Shown here: positions 43,367 through 52,075 of the stretch, one piece after another
Layout of the letters: each line of letters starts with the position of its first letter
Position numbering within the stretch: position 1 is the stretch's first letter
The notes under the pieces: generated by a model
Databases searched by the model: none
What the model saw: the letters and a program-made list of their open reading frames with translations, nothing else
What the model was told of the DNA's origin: nothing
Position numbers and translations under genes: made by a program
Origin: CAWIJJ01 sp963836425
Lineage (GTDB): Bacteria; Acidobacteriota; Terriglobia; Bryobacterales; Bryobacteraceae
Length of the DNA: 64,000 nt
Direction: 5' to 3'
Assembly (NCBI GenBank): GCA_963836425.1
Contig: CAWIJJ010000007.1
Span: 124,001 to 188,000, forward strand

Positions 43367-44065
43367 ATGAGTTCACTCGACGGAAAAATCACAATTGTTA
43401 CCGGAGCCAAGGGCGGCCTGGGCAGTTTCGTCACGGAAGCCTTTCTCGCCGCCGGTGCCACTGTCGTCGGCGTCTCCCGTTCCATTCAACCCGCCGACTT
43501 CGTTCATCCAGCCTTCACCGCCCTACCCGCCGAACTCTCTTCGGGCGATGCCGCCCGCAACCTCGCCGCCGCCGTGGTCGCGAAGTTCGGCCGCATCGAC
43601 GTCCTCGTGCATGTGATGGGCGGCTTCGCCGGCGGTGACTCCGTGGCCGACACGAGCGACGCCGACTTCGAGAAAATGATCGACCTCAACTATCGTTCCG
43701 GGTTCTACATCGCCCGCGCCGTGCTGCCCCAGATGAGGTCTCAAGCGAGCGGCCGCATCCTGGCCGTGGCCAGCCGGCAGGCCGTCGAGCCCGGAGCCAT
43801 GGTCGGCGCCTACAGCGCATCCAAGGCCGCCCTCACCGCGCTTATCCGCGTCATCGCGCTCGAAAACAAAGACCGGCGCATCTCCGCCAACTCCGTCCTG
43901 CCCGGCACCATGGATACACCCGCAAATCGCGCCGGCGATCCTTCTGCCGACACTTCCAAATGGGTTCAGCCGGCACAGGTGGCCGCCATCCTGGTGCACC
44001 TTGCCTCCGATGCAGGCGCGCAGATCACCGGAGCCGCCATCCCGGTTTACGGCAGCCAGCTGTAG
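43367..44065 (+). CDS. Short-chain dehydrogenase/reductase (SDR)
   Basis: A 232-residue classical SDR. The cofactor motif TGAKGGLG is at about 12-19, the NAG-like region is VHVMGGFAGG, and the catalytic Ser/Tyr/Lys are in AVASRQ and GAYSASKAAL. C-terminal NSVLPGTMDTPANR is conserved. The ATG at 43367 has AAGGAG seven bases upstream, far better than upstream alternatives. The substrate cannot be inferred. It is a single gene. Confidence 0.93.
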   Translation: MSSLDGKITIVTGAKGGLGSFVTEAFLAAGATVVGVSRSIQPADFVHPAFTALPAELSSGDAARNLAAAVVAKFGRIDVLVHVMGGFAGGDSVADTSDADFEKMIDLNYRSGFYIARAVLPQMRSQASGRILAVASRQAVEPGAMVGAYSASKAALTALIRVIALENKDRRISANSVLPGTMDTPANRAGDPSADTSKWVQPAQVAAILVHLASDAGAQITGAAIPVYGSQL

Positions 44066-44100
44066 CTGTGCGGTGCGTGGTTTGAGAGTTCTGCGTCCGA

Positions 44101-44106
44101 TATCAT
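44101..44106 (+). promoter_or_regulatory. -10 box placed for a leaderless transcript of the DUF4932 gene
   Basis: TATCAT, then GGCCTC, then ATG. The spacing places transcription initiation at the start codon. Confidence 0.4.
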
Positions 44107-44112
44107 GGCCTC

Positions 44113-45681
44113 ATGGATCCTCATTGTGCGCGGCGCATCGCCCTCTTGATATTGGCGGCGGTGTGCGCGCCGGCGCAGTCCCGTCTCTCGGTCAGCGTCG
44201 ATCCTCGTATCGAGCTGATGGCCGTCACTGAAGTCCTGGCGGACTACGGCTGGACGGGGCTCCTCAACACGGAGGACACGCAATACCGCCGCGACGTCGA
44301 TTCCTGGTTCGGCCCGTTCCGGCAGCATCCCGCCGTCCGGCGGTTCGCCGTGCTCGCCAGGAAGGGTTACACCTTCGATGGTCCGGCTGGCACCATGGTC
44401 TGCCTGACCGCTCCCCCCGCGCTGGCGCTCGACGCTGCTGCCGGCGCGTGCGGTGCGGAGCGTGCCGGAGGGGCCCGCAGCCTGAAGGACTGGCTCGCCC
44501 AGCTCCGCGACTTCGCCGTCAAGAGCCGGTTCATGGACTTCTTCAAGGCGCATGCCGGGCTGTACGCGCAAATGGAGGAGGCGACTCGCCGCAACCTGGT
44601 CCGCGATTACGCAGCCGACCTCGAAGCCTACTATGGCGGCCGGCAGGCTTCTTACAACATCGTGCTCGCACCGCTGCTGGTGGGCAACTTTGGCCCGCGC
44701 AAACGGCACCGGGACGGAACCTACGACATCTACGGCATCCTCGGCGCAGGACCCTCACGGAACGGTATCCCCCAGTTCGGCACCGTCGAGAATCTTCGAT
44801 ACCTGGTGTGGCACGAATTCGGCCATTCGTTCGTCAACCCCGCGGTGGACCGGCTCAAGGACCAGGTTGCCAGGAGCGCCCGCTTATTCGCGCCAATTGA
44901 GGCGCGGATGCGCACTTTCGCCTACACCAACTGGCACATCGCCGCCATCGAACACATTGATCGGGCAGTGACAACGCGGCTGGCCGCCCGCGAACTCGGC
45001 GCCGAAGCGGGGGAAGCGGCCCTCGCGAGTGAGCGCAAGAACGGCTACGCGTACGTACCGGCGCTGGCCGGGCGGCTCAAGGAATACGAGGAGCACCGCG
45101 ACCGCTATCCCGACTTCGCCAGCTTCGCGCCGCGGCTGATCGCCGTCTTCGGGGAACTCGCCGCCGCCACGCTGCCCGCCGATTTTTACGATGTGCCGCT
45201 CACGCTCAGCGATGCGATCCGGTCGGCGAAGCCGGTCTTCATCGTGCCGTCCGCCGAGGCCGGCGCCGCGGAGAGCGACAAGATTGCCGCGTTCGTCCGG
45301 TCCGTCCAGCAGCGCCTCTTCCCCGATGCCGAAGTCCTCACCGATACCGAAGCGCTCGGTCGCGACCTGTCGAAATTTGCGGTGCTGGCTTACGGGACGG
45401 TAGCGGGCAACCGGTGGCTCGATCGTTACCGTGAACAGATACCGGCCTTGTCCGTGCTGGCCGGTCGCGCTGAGGCCGGTGCGCTGCGCCTGATCGCGGC
45501 ATTTCCCAACCCGCAGAATCCCAAGCTGGGCGCGGTCGCCTACACCGGCACCGACGCCTCCGTGATCTCCGGCATCAACGGCGTGTTTCACGGTCCGACG
45601 TCGTGGGTTCTGGCGCGCGACCGCACCGTCCTTTCAACGGGAGACTACGTCAAGCGCAACGGCCGCTGGGCCGTGAGGTAA
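44113..45681 (+). CDS. Secreted DUF4932-type zinc metallopeptidase-like protein
   Basis: A 522-residue protein with an export signal (IALLILAAVCAPAQS). The gluzincin-type motif HEFGHSFVNP at about 236-245 gives two zinc His and the catalytic Glu; a third ligand could be the Glu/His in WHIAAIEHIDRAV. The N-terminal SVSVDPRIELMAVTEVLADY matches the DUF4932 pattern. The C-terminal 170 residues (SAEAGAAESDKIAAFVRSVQ) resemble a second, unassigned domain. It is probably a periplasmic protease. The start has no ribosome binding site but does have a -10 at six bases. Confidence 0.85.
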   Translation: MDPHCARRIALLILAAVCAPAQSRLSVSVDPRIELMAVTEVLADYGWTGLLNTEDTQYRRDVDSWFGPFRQHPAVRRFAVLARKGYTFDGPAGTMVCLTAPPALALDAAAGACGAERAGGARSLKDWLAQLRDFAVKSRFMDFFKAHAGLYAQMEEATRRNLVRDYAADLEAYYGGRQASYNIVLAPLLVGNFGPRKRHRDGTYDIYGILGAGPSRNGIPQFGTVENLRYLVWHEFGHSFVNPAVDRLKDQVARSARLFAPIEARMRTFAYTNWHIAAIEHIDRAVTTRLAARELGAEAGEAALASERKNGYAYVPALAGRLKEYEEHRDRYPDFASFAPRLIAVFGELAAATLPADFYDVPLTLSDAIRSAKPVFIVPSAEAGAAESDKIAAFVRSVQQRLFPDAEVLTDTEALGRDLSKFAVLAYGTVAGNRWLDRYREQIPALSVLAGRAEAGALRLIAAFPNPQNPKLGAVAYTGTDASVISGINGVFHGPTSWVLARDRTVLSTGDYVKRNGRWAVR

Positions 45682-45778
45682 GCCGATACGCTCCAATGGC
45701 GATCGGAAACTAGGCTCGCTGAACCCGCGAATCTGATGCGGGGTAGCACGGCTTCAGCTCTTTGCTGTTCGGAGGCCG

Positions 45779-45880
45779 TTACCCGTGCAGCCCGTTTGGC
45801 CGGGCAGAGGCTACGAGCCTTTCGCGGCCGAGTGCCAGCAGCGAAGCCGTTACGGTAACCTTCGGATTCATGGAACCCAT
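45779..45880 (-). pseudogene. Possible remnant of a GMC oxidoreductase C-terminus
   Basis: A 33-codon minus-strand frame reads GSMNPKVTVTASLLALGRER, which resembles the last strand-helix of GMC oxidoreductases (pattern NPxxTixAla...R). It has a stop just upstream and no body of the enzyme. The rest of the 274-base convergent spacer shows no coding signal. It may equally be chance. Confidence 0.2.
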
Positions 45881-45910
45881 CGTTCAGTAGAGACCCGTTT
45901 CGAAAACTGA

Positions 45911-45935
45911 CCGCCGGCCCGGTCAAATCGGGCGG
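45911..45935 (-). terminator. Hairpin downstream of the propeller gene
   Basis: Arms CCGCC (45911-45915) and GGCGG (45931-45935), or the alternative GCCCG/CGGGC at 45917-45921 and 45929-45933. On the minus strand the hairpin is followed by a short TTTT. It starts about 20 bases after the stop. Confidence 0.4.
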
Positions 45936-45955
45936 CCGAGCGTAAAAAGTCCTCC

Positions 45956-47593
45956 TTACTTTGCCCGGTCATGGGGCACGACACAGATTGACGTGGCCGT
46001 CGCGGAATTTCCCGCTTTGTCCGTGGCTGTGGCACTCAGGGTATACACCCGGCCGTTGCCGCCGCCCAGACGATCGGCGCGAAATTGAACGACGAAACCG
46101 CCGGAATGATCAGGTGTTACGACGATGTCTGGGTCGCCGGGCTGGGAGGGCTCGTTGCTGATTGTATTGACTCTGAACGAACCCGGAGCGAGTGCAGCCA
46201 GCGCATCGCTCGCCCTTACATCCGCAACTTGAACCAATTTTCGATTTGGCGGCCAGAGAGAACAAGCGGGCGTCGGCATTCCCGATATTAAGGGCGGGTT
46301 GCTGTCAATTTTAATGGTGACCGAAACGGAATTCGACAGTCCCGCACCGTTCGTTGCAGAACAAGTCAAGATGACGCCGGGAGTATCTGCGGTTAGCGTG
46401 CTTGTATTACAGCCTGAAGAAGAGGAAATTCCGGACTCGGGATCGCTGACGTTCCAACCGACCGTGACAGGGCCCCGATACCAGCCATTGATGCCCGGCG
46501 TGCCGGAGATGAGCGGAGTAATTGCAGGCGGCGAGACATCCGGTTGTCCGATAGCAACTTGGACGACCATCCCATCATTCGTTATCCAAAGAGCACCGTC
46601 GGGCCCAAGGAGTACACTTTTCGAGACCCAAGAGTCGTCGGCAGTCGTGATCGGGGGCAGACGGTAGAGCGAGACCAGACCTCCCTTGGTGATGCGGCCC
46701 ATTACGTTAACCCGTGAGGCAGTGAACCACAGGGCACCGTCTGGACCCGTGGCAATCGAACTCGGCCCCAGATTGTTGTAGCCGTTATAGGTCGGGCGGT
46801 TGTATATCGGCAAGAGGTATGTCGTCATCACGCCGGAAGTTGTGATTCGGCCGATTCGATCGTTCGGACCGGTGGTATCACCCGCAACAAACCATAAAGC
46901 GCCGTCTGGTCCCACCGTGATATCGCCCGGCACACCGCCGTTTCCCGGCGATCCATAGTCCGAAACGGCTCCCGTGACCGTGATGCGATGAATTCGACTA
47001 TCTCCCAGGTCGGTGAACCACAACGCGTTATCCGGTCCAGCCGCAATACCGAAGGGATAACGCCCGCAGGTACCCGGGCAGGGTGACAATTCGTATTCGG
47101 TAATGGCGCCTGTTGTCGCGATCCGTCCGATCCTACCTTGCTGGCCGATCATTTCCGTGAACCAGAGAGCGCCATCGGGCCCCGTAGTAATTCTTTGGGG
47201 ACTGCGGTCGTCTCCGGGTAAGTTGTATTCAGTGAACACTCCACCTGTCGTTATGCGCCCTATTTTGGCGACGCCACTACCAGTGAACCAAAGGGCCCCG
47301 TCCGGGCCGGCGGTGATGTCGAGTGCGGAGATTTTGTTGATTTGGCCGAAGGGCACGAGATAGGTGGTCAGCGCGCCGCCGGTGGTCATCCGAAAAATAC
47401 GATCATAATGCGCAATCCAGAACGCGCCATCGGGTCCGGTGGTAATTGAGGGAGACGCCCCAAAGACCGGGATAGGGTAGGTGGTGAACTTTACCGTCGG
47501 CTGCGCCGACAGTAGCATGGCAGCTAATATCAGAAACAAAGCAGTTTGGAGGATCCGGCAATTCAGGGCAAGTACTTTTGGACGAGCAGACAT
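45956..47593 (-). CDS. Secreted streptogramin-lyase-like (Vgb/SMP-30-type) beta-propeller protein with Ig-like tail
   Basis: A 545-residue exported protein (signal segment TALFLILAAMLLSAQP). Residues about 40-330 are a six- to seven-bladed propeller of repeats with the core ITTGPDGALWFT, like virginiamycin B lyase, but without assignable catalytic residues. The following part is a HYR/Ig-like segment (VGWNVSDPESGISSSSGCNT), then GKVYTLSATATDKAGN-type strands. Members in this phylum are abundant and uncharacterised, so antibiotic resistance should not be assumed. AAGGAG lies nine bases before the ATG. GC content is lower than its neighbours. The leader is long and structured. Confidence 0.85.
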   Translation of the reverse strand: MSARPKVLALNCRILQTALFLILAAMLLSAQPTVKFTTYPIPVFGASPSITTGPDGAFWIAHYDRIFRMTTGGALTTYLVPFGQINKISALDITAGPDGALWFTGSGVAKIGRITTGGVFTEYNLPGDDRSPQRITTGPDGALWFTEMIGQQGRIGRIATTGAITEYELSPCPGTCGRYPFGIAAGPDNALWFTDLGDSRIHRITVTGAVSDYGSPGNGGVPGDITVGPDGALWFVAGDTTGPNDRIGRITTSGVMTTYLLPIYNRPTYNGYNNLGPSSIATGPDGALWFTASRVNVMGRITKGGLVSLYRLPPITTADDSWVSKSVLLGPDGALWITNDGMVVQVAIGQPDVSPPAITPLISGTPGINGWYRGPVTVGWNVSDPESGISSSSGCNTSTLTADTPGVILTCSATNGAGLSNSVSVTIKIDSNPPLISGMPTPACSLWPPNRKLVQVADVRASDALAALAPGSFRVNTISNEPSQPGDPDIVVTPDHSGGFVVQFRADRLGGGNGRVYTLSATATDKAGNSATATSICVVPHDRAK

Positions 47594-47630
47594 GATTGAT
47601 GCTCCTTTCCACATCCTCGTCACGCGAAGC

Positions 47631-47680
47631 GAGGCTGGTGGCACGCCACCCTAGCGGCAGCCTCACGTCGGAAGTCCGAC
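47631..47680 (-). promoter_or_regulatory. Structured 5' leader of the propeller gene
   Basis: On the minus strand, a 6-base hairpin GTCGGA/TCCGAC (47675-47680 with 47667-47672) is followed by an outer 7-base stem GAGGCTG/CAGCCTC (47658-47664 with 47631-47637). The latter encloses an inner GTGGC/GCCAC stem (47645-47649 with 47638-47642). The ribosome binding site comes about 25 bases later. The arrangement looks like a cis-regulatory RNA; I cannot match it to a riboswitch class. Confidence 0.45.
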
Positions 47681-47784
47681 TATCCGGCCTACGTTTGCCG
47701 ATCAGCGCGAGAGAAAATTCGGCGCCGCTGTGAGGAACCGAAGGGTTGGAGCGCGAAAGTTCCGAGTATTCCCCGCGCGGGCTA

Positions 47785-47790
47785 ATTATA
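47785..47790 (-). promoter_or_regulatory. Consensus -10 box for the propeller gene
   Basis: A perfect TATAAT on the minus strand, about 190 bases before the ATG. No -35 consensus is at the expected distance. Initiation near 47777 would give a leader of about 185 bases containing the hairpins. Confidence 0.45.
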
Positions 47791-48082
47791 TCCGATCTGT
47801 TTATCTGTTTTTCCGTGATTCCGAATCCGCCTCGGCTTGCACTGAGGGGAATGTGCCCATAGTGACAATTGCCGCCCGAGATCGAGAACGCCTGGTTGTT
47901 AGCCCGCCCCAGGATGCGATCAATTCGCCGAACGCCGTTTCGGAGCTATTCCTTTTCTGGGGTCTTCTGGTTCTTCTTTTTTAGTGCGGGTGATCTGTCG
48001 ATTGCCGCTGTTGCCAGGCGGTCAGCGAGGAGGTTCCCGGGGCCGCTGGCAAACGCACCCCTCGTTCTTTTCCGCCAAACCA
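47791..48082. other. Intergenic region without recognised genes
   Basis: Between the propeller promoter and the clpC terminator I see no coding frame with plausible composition, no repeats and no RNA gene. Base composition is more even than in flanking genes. Confidence 0.5.
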
Positions 48083-48116
48083 CAAAAAAAGGCAGGCCGC
48101 CTTCGCGACCTGCCTT
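48083..48116 (-). terminator. Rho-independent terminator of clpC
   Basis: On the minus strand, AAGGCAGGTCGC pairs with GCGGCCTGCCTT (one T-G wobble) across a GAAG loop, followed by seven T. It lies 24 bases after the clpC stop codon. This is the clearest intrinsic terminator in the window. Confidence 0.9.
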
Positions 48117-48139
48117 GAAACCAGACTCAACCGCAATCT

Positions 48140-50617
48140 TCAGAACGTGTACAACAGCGTCCCCGGAGTCGGTTCGGCCGGAGCGCCGGCAGTTACCGCC
48201 GCCTCCCCTTCCGAATTCAACTGCCGGTAGTAGATGCCCGTGTCCCCCAGGTAGACCTCCAGGTCGGCCGGCCGCGGCAGCGTCCCCTGAATCAAGGCCT
48301 CCGATAGCGGATCCTCGATGTACTTCTGCAGCGCCCGCCGCAGCGGACGCGCCCCGTAGCTGCGGTCCGCACAGGTCTTCTCCAGGACGTACTTCGCTGC
48401 ATCCGGCGTCAGCCTGATCTTCACCTGCTTGGCCACCAGGTTGCCGTTCACCTGGTCCACCATCAGGTCGATAATCTTGATCAGATCGTCGTCGGTCAGC
48501 GACGTGAACAGAATCACTTCGTCCAGGCGGTTCAGGAATTCGGGGTTGAACGCCTTCTTCACTTCCGCCCGCACCATGTCCTCGATCTTCGACGGGATGC
48601 CCTCGCCCGCCGGCGCCGAAAAGCCGAGATGTCCCCGCTTTTCGAGGAAGCGCGCCCCCAGATTGGACGTCATGATGATGATCGTGTTCTTGAAATCCAC
48701 CTGGTTGCCCAGCCCGTCGGTCAACTGCCCGTCCTCGAAAACCTGCAGCAGGATGTTGTAAATGTCCGGATGCGCTTTCTCGATTTCGTCCAGCAGAATG
48801 ATCGAATACGGATTCCGCTTCACCCGCTCGGTGAGCTGCCCGCCTTCTTCGTACCCCACGTAGCCCGGAGGCGAACCGATGAGCTTGGAAACCGAATGCT
48901 TCTCCATGTACTCGGACATGTCGAACCGCACCAGGCTCTTCTCGCTCCCGAACAGGAAGTTCGCCAGGGCGCGCGCCACTTCCGTTTTGCCCACGCCCGT
49001 CGGCCCCAAGAACAGGAACGATCCGGCCGGCCGGTTGCTCGCCTTCAGCCCGGCGCGCGACCGCCGGATGGCCCGTGCCAGCGCGCTGATCGCCTTCTCC
49101 TGGCTGATCACCCGCCGATGCAATTCCTCTTCGATCCGCAGCAGCTTGGTGATTTCCTCTTCCTTGATCGACGTCATCGGCACGCCCGTCCAGCGCGCCA
49201 CCACGTCTTCGATATCGTCCTTCGTCACGCACCCGGTGGAGGAGTCGTCCAGGTTATACTTCTCCCGCAATTGGCGCATGTTCTCGCGCTCTTTGCGCTC
49301 TTCGTCGGAGTAGAAGCGGGCCTTCTCGAATTCGTGGTTCGCAATCGCGTTCTCCATGCGATGCACGATGAACTTGATCCGCTTCTGGATGTCCGCCAGG
49401 TCGCTCGGCAGCGTCGTCTGCCGCAGCTTCACCCGCGCCCCCGCCTCGTCGATGAGGTCGATCGCCTTGTCCGGCAGGTAGCGGTCCGGAATGTAGCGGC
49501 TCGACGTGTACACCGCCGTCTCGATCGCATCGTCCGTGTAGGCCACCGCGTGGAACTTCTCGTAACGGTCCTTGATGCCGAAAAGAATCTTGACCGCGTC
49601 CACTTCGGTTGGCGGCGGAACCTTCACCGCCTGGAAGCGCCGCTCGAGCGACCGGTCCTTTTCAATCGACTTCCGGAATTCGGACGGCGTGGTCGCCCCG
49701 ATGCACTGGATCTCGCCCCGCGACAGCGCCGGCTTCAGGATATTGGCGGCGTCCAGCGATCCCTCCGCCGACCCCGCGCCCACCAGCGTGTGCAGCTCGT
49801 CGATGAAGATGATCGCGTTCTGATTCTCCATCAGCTCCTTCATGATGGTCTTCAGCCGCTCTTCGAACTGCCCGCGGTACTTGGTGCCCGCCACGATCAG
49901 CGAAAGATCCAGCGCCAGAATCCGCTTGTCCGCCAGGAACGACGGCACGTCGCCTTCCGCAATCCGCTGCGCCAGCCCTTCCACGATCGCCGTTTTGCCC
50001 ACCCCCGGCTCTCCGATCAGGACCGGGTTGTTCTTCGTCCGCCGGCACAGGATCTGCACCACCCGTTCCAGCTCGTAGTCCCTCCCGATCAGCGGGTCCA
50101 GCGTGTTGTCCATCGCCGCCTGGGTCAGGTCCCGGCTGAATTCGGCCAGCAGCGAACTCTCCTTCGGCCGCGCCGACGCCACTTTCTCGCTCTGTGACCG
50201 CGCCAGTTCCTCCCGGATCGTCGACAACCGCAGCCCCCGCTCGTGCAGGATCTCCGCGGCGAAACACTTCTCCTCCCGCAGCAGCCCCAACAGCAGGTGC
50301 TCCGTCCCGATGTGCTTGTGATTCAGCCGTTCCGCTTCTTCGGCGCCGTATGCCAGCACCCTCTTGCACTCGTGGCTCAGCGGCAGGTCCACCGAGGTCG
50401 AGACCTTCTCCCGGATCGTCGAGTGCCCTTCTATCTGCTTCCGGATCGATTCCACCGCAGCATGCGAGCGGAGGAAGCGATTCGCAAGCGCTTTGTCTTC
50501 GCGCAGGAGCCCGAGGAGCAGGTGTTCGGTTTCAATGTAGGGACTGCCGAACTGGCTCGCCTCGTATCGCGCAAAGAAGATCACTCTTCGCGCTTTCTCC
50601 GTATATCGCTCAAACAT
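48140..50617 (-). CDS. clpC: ATP-dependent Clp protease ATP-binding subunit ClpC
   Basis: An 825-residue Hsp100 AAA+ unfoldase. Two Clp_N repeats (TEHLLLGLLREDKALANRFL; TEHLLLGLLREEKCFAAEIL) precede AAA1 with Walker A GEPGVGKT, a middle region with a UVR-like motif (HEFEKARFYSDEERKEREN), then AAA2 with GPTGVGKTEVARALA, LLDEIEKAHPDIYN and SPPGYVGYEEGG. ClpC delivers substrates to ClpP. The ATG at 50617 matches the family start MFERYTEKARR; a run of G lies about 11 bases upstream. It starts 20 bases after the LolD-like gene stop and is likely co-transcribed with it. The ctsR/mcsAB genes are absent here. Confidence 0.97.
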   Translation of the reverse strand: MFERYTEKARRVIFFARYEASQFGSPYIETEHLLLGLLREDKALANRFLRSHAAVESIRKQIEGHSTIREKVSTSVDLPLSHECKRVLAYGAEEAERLNHKHIGTEHLLLGLLREEKCFAAEILHERGLRLSTIREELARSQSEKVASARPKESSLLAEFSRDLTQAAMDNTLDPLIGRDYELERVVQILCRRTKNNPVLIGEPGVGKTAIVEGLAQRIAEGDVPSFLADKRILALDLSLIVAGTKYRGQFEERLKTIMKELMENQNAIIFIDELHTLVGAGSAEGSLDAANILKPALSRGEIQCIGATTPSEFRKSIEKDRSLERRFQAVKVPPPTEVDAVKILFGIKDRYEKFHAVAYTDDAIETAVYTSSRYIPDRYLPDKAIDLIDEAGARVKLRQTTLPSDLADIQKRIKFIVHRMENAIANHEFEKARFYSDEERKERENMRQLREKYNLDDSSTGCVTKDDIEDVVARWTGVPMTSIKEEEITKLLRIEEELHRRVISQEKAISALARAIRRSRAGLKASNRPAGSFLFLGPTGVGKTEVARALANFLFGSEKSLVRFDMSEYMEKHSVSKLIGSPPGYVGYEEGGQLTERVKRNPYSIILLDEIEKAHPDIYNILLQVFEDGQLTDGLGNQVDFKNTIIIMTSNLGARFLEKRGHLGFSAPAGEGIPSKIEDMVRAEVKKAFNPEFLNRLDEVILFTSLTDDDLIKIIDLMVDQVNGNLVAKQVKIRLTPDAAKYVLEKTCADRSYGARPLRRALQKYIEDPLSEALIQGTLPRPADLEVYLGDTGIYYRQLNSEGEAAVTAGAPAEPTPGTLLYTF

Positions 50618-50637
50618 AGTTGTGACGCCCCCTATGA

Positions 50638-51360
50638 CTAAAGATACTCCGGGCTGGCGCCGGGTTGCGAATCCTTTGGTCCCTCGGGTACCAACCCGCC
50701 TTTTTCCAGGCTCAGAACCCGGTCGCAACGCCGCGCAAACGACAGATTGTGAGTGACAAATACCGACGTCAGCCGGTGCGAACGGTGCAATCCGGCGAGC
50801 ATTTCGAAGATCATCTCGCCGGTGCGGAAGTCCAGATTCCCCGTGGGCTCGTCCGCCAGCAGTACCGAGGGATTTCCCACCAGCGCGCGCGCCAGTACCA
50901 CTCGCTGCTGCTCCCCCCCGGACAATTCCCCGGCACGGTGTGTCGCCCGCGCCAGCAGCCCCACTTCCTCCAGCCTCGCTTTCGATTCGGCCGCCGCGCG
51001 GGTATGCGTCCATCCCCGAATCAATAGCGGCATCATCACGTTCTCGAGAGCAGTGAACTCAGGAAGGAGGTAGTGAATCTGCCAAACGAAACCGATCTCC
51101 CGGTTGCGGAAATCGGCCTGTTCCGAGCGCGTGAGCCCTGAAACTTCTCTGCTTCCGTAGTGTATCGTACCCTGCGAAGGTGTGTCCAGACCGCCCAACA
51201 GGTGCAGCAGGGTCGATTTGCCCGCACCCGATTCCCCCACCAGCGCCAGCATTTCCCCCTGCTCCACATCCAGGTTCAATCCCGAAAACACCACCAGCTC
51301 GGCGTTCCCGGACCGGTAAATCTTCGCGAGTTCCCGCGCCCTGATGTAGCCCTCCGCCAT
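50638..51360 (-). CDS. ABC transporter ATP-binding protein, LolD/MacB family
   Basis: A 240-residue ABC ATPase. Walker A GESGAGKST (about 42-50), Q-loop IGFVWQIHYLLPEFTALENV, signature LSGGEQQRV, Walker B VLLADEPTGNLD and the His switch VFVTHNLS are all intact. The string ALENVMMPLL is typical of the LolD/MacB class, which mobilises lipoproteins or exports peptides across the inner membrane. The start is ATG 51360. No permease is adjacent; the MacB-like permeases at 54.4-56.9 kb are separated by other genes. Confidence 0.93.
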   Translation of the reverse strand: MAEGYIRARELAKIYRSGNAELVVFSGLNLDVEQGEMLALVGESGAGKSTLLHLLGGLDTPSQGTIHYGSREVSGLTRSEQADFRNREIGFVWQIHYLLPEFTALENVMMPLLIRGWTHTRAAAESKARLEEVGLLARATHRAGELSGGEQQRVVLARALVGNPSVLLADEPTGNLDFRTGEMIFEMLAGLHRSHRLTSVFVTHNLSFARRCDRVLSLEKGGLVPEGPKDSQPGASPEYL

Positions 51361-51459
51361 CACCGCATAAGATAGCGCAAGTACACTCGCCTCGCGTGCG
51401 GGTGTTCTTCGTCACCTTCCCGAATCCGCCGGATACTGTGCTTGCACGATCATAAAACC

Positions 51460-52014
51460 ATGGCCACCATGAAGCCCGACCAGCCCTTCCTCTCCGATAT
51501 ACAGGAGATCCGCCGCCGCGCGCGGCAGCACATGGACAAGGGTGCCGTCACCGACGGTTACAAGGCCGACCTCGAAACCTCCCTCCGCGTGCTCAACGAA
51601 GCCCTCGCCACGGAGATCGTCTGCGTCCTCCGCTACAAGCGGCATCAGTACATGGCTCGCGGCCTCAATGCCACCGCCGTGGCCGCTGAATTCGCCGAAC
51701 ACGCCGCCGAGGAACAGTCCCACGCCGACCAGATCGCCGAGCGCATCACCCAGCTCGGCGGCGAGCCCAACTTCAACCCGGAGGGCCTCGCCACGCGCAG
51801 CCACTCGGAATACGTCGAAGGCAAGACCCTCGCCGACATGATCAAGGAAGACCTCGTCGCCGAACGCATCGCCATCGAGTCCTATTCCGAAATCATCCGT
51901 TACTTCGGTAACAACGACCCCACCAGCCGCCGGCTCATGGAAGAGATCCTGGCCAAAGAAGAAGAGCACGCCGAAGACATGCTTTCCCTGATCGAACGCA
52001 TCGCTAAAACGTGA
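51460..52014 (+). CDS. Ferritin-like / bacterioferritin-type protein
   Basis: A 184-residue four-helix bundle. Ferroxidase-type ligands are visible: E in LNEALATEIVCVLRYKRHQY, ExxH in AEHAAEEQSHADQI, then E in EDLVAERIAIESY and ExxH in AKEEEHAEDML. It should bind a di-iron centre and could store iron or protect against peroxide. I start at ATG 51460; a TTG at 51442 and ATG at 51469 are alternatives. It is divergent from the LolD-like gene. Confidence 0.88.
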   Translation: MATMKPDQPFLSDIQEIRRRARQHMDKGAVTDGYKADLETSLRVLNEALATEIVCVLRYKRHQYMARGLNATAVAAEFAEHAAEEQSHADQIAERITQLGGEPNFNPEGLATRSHSEYVEGKTLADMIKEDLVAERIAIESYSEIIRYFGNNDPTSRRLMEEILAKEEEHAEDMLSLIERIAKT

Positions 52015-52075
52015 TCCCGGTTGCGTTCCGGATTGCTGCGCGCTATCACCAGATTTCACGCGGCATCGTTCTCAC

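Noticed and set aside
45956..47593. Virginiamycin resistance gene
   Set aside because: The propeller repeat matches Vgb-type lyases, but the large family is mostly uncharacterised and the catalytic residues cannot be assigned.
47631..47700. c-di-GMP-I riboswitch in the leader of the propeller gene
   Set aside because: A GGCAAAC string and a terminal stem recall the class, but the conserved core (GACGCAAAGCC) is missing.
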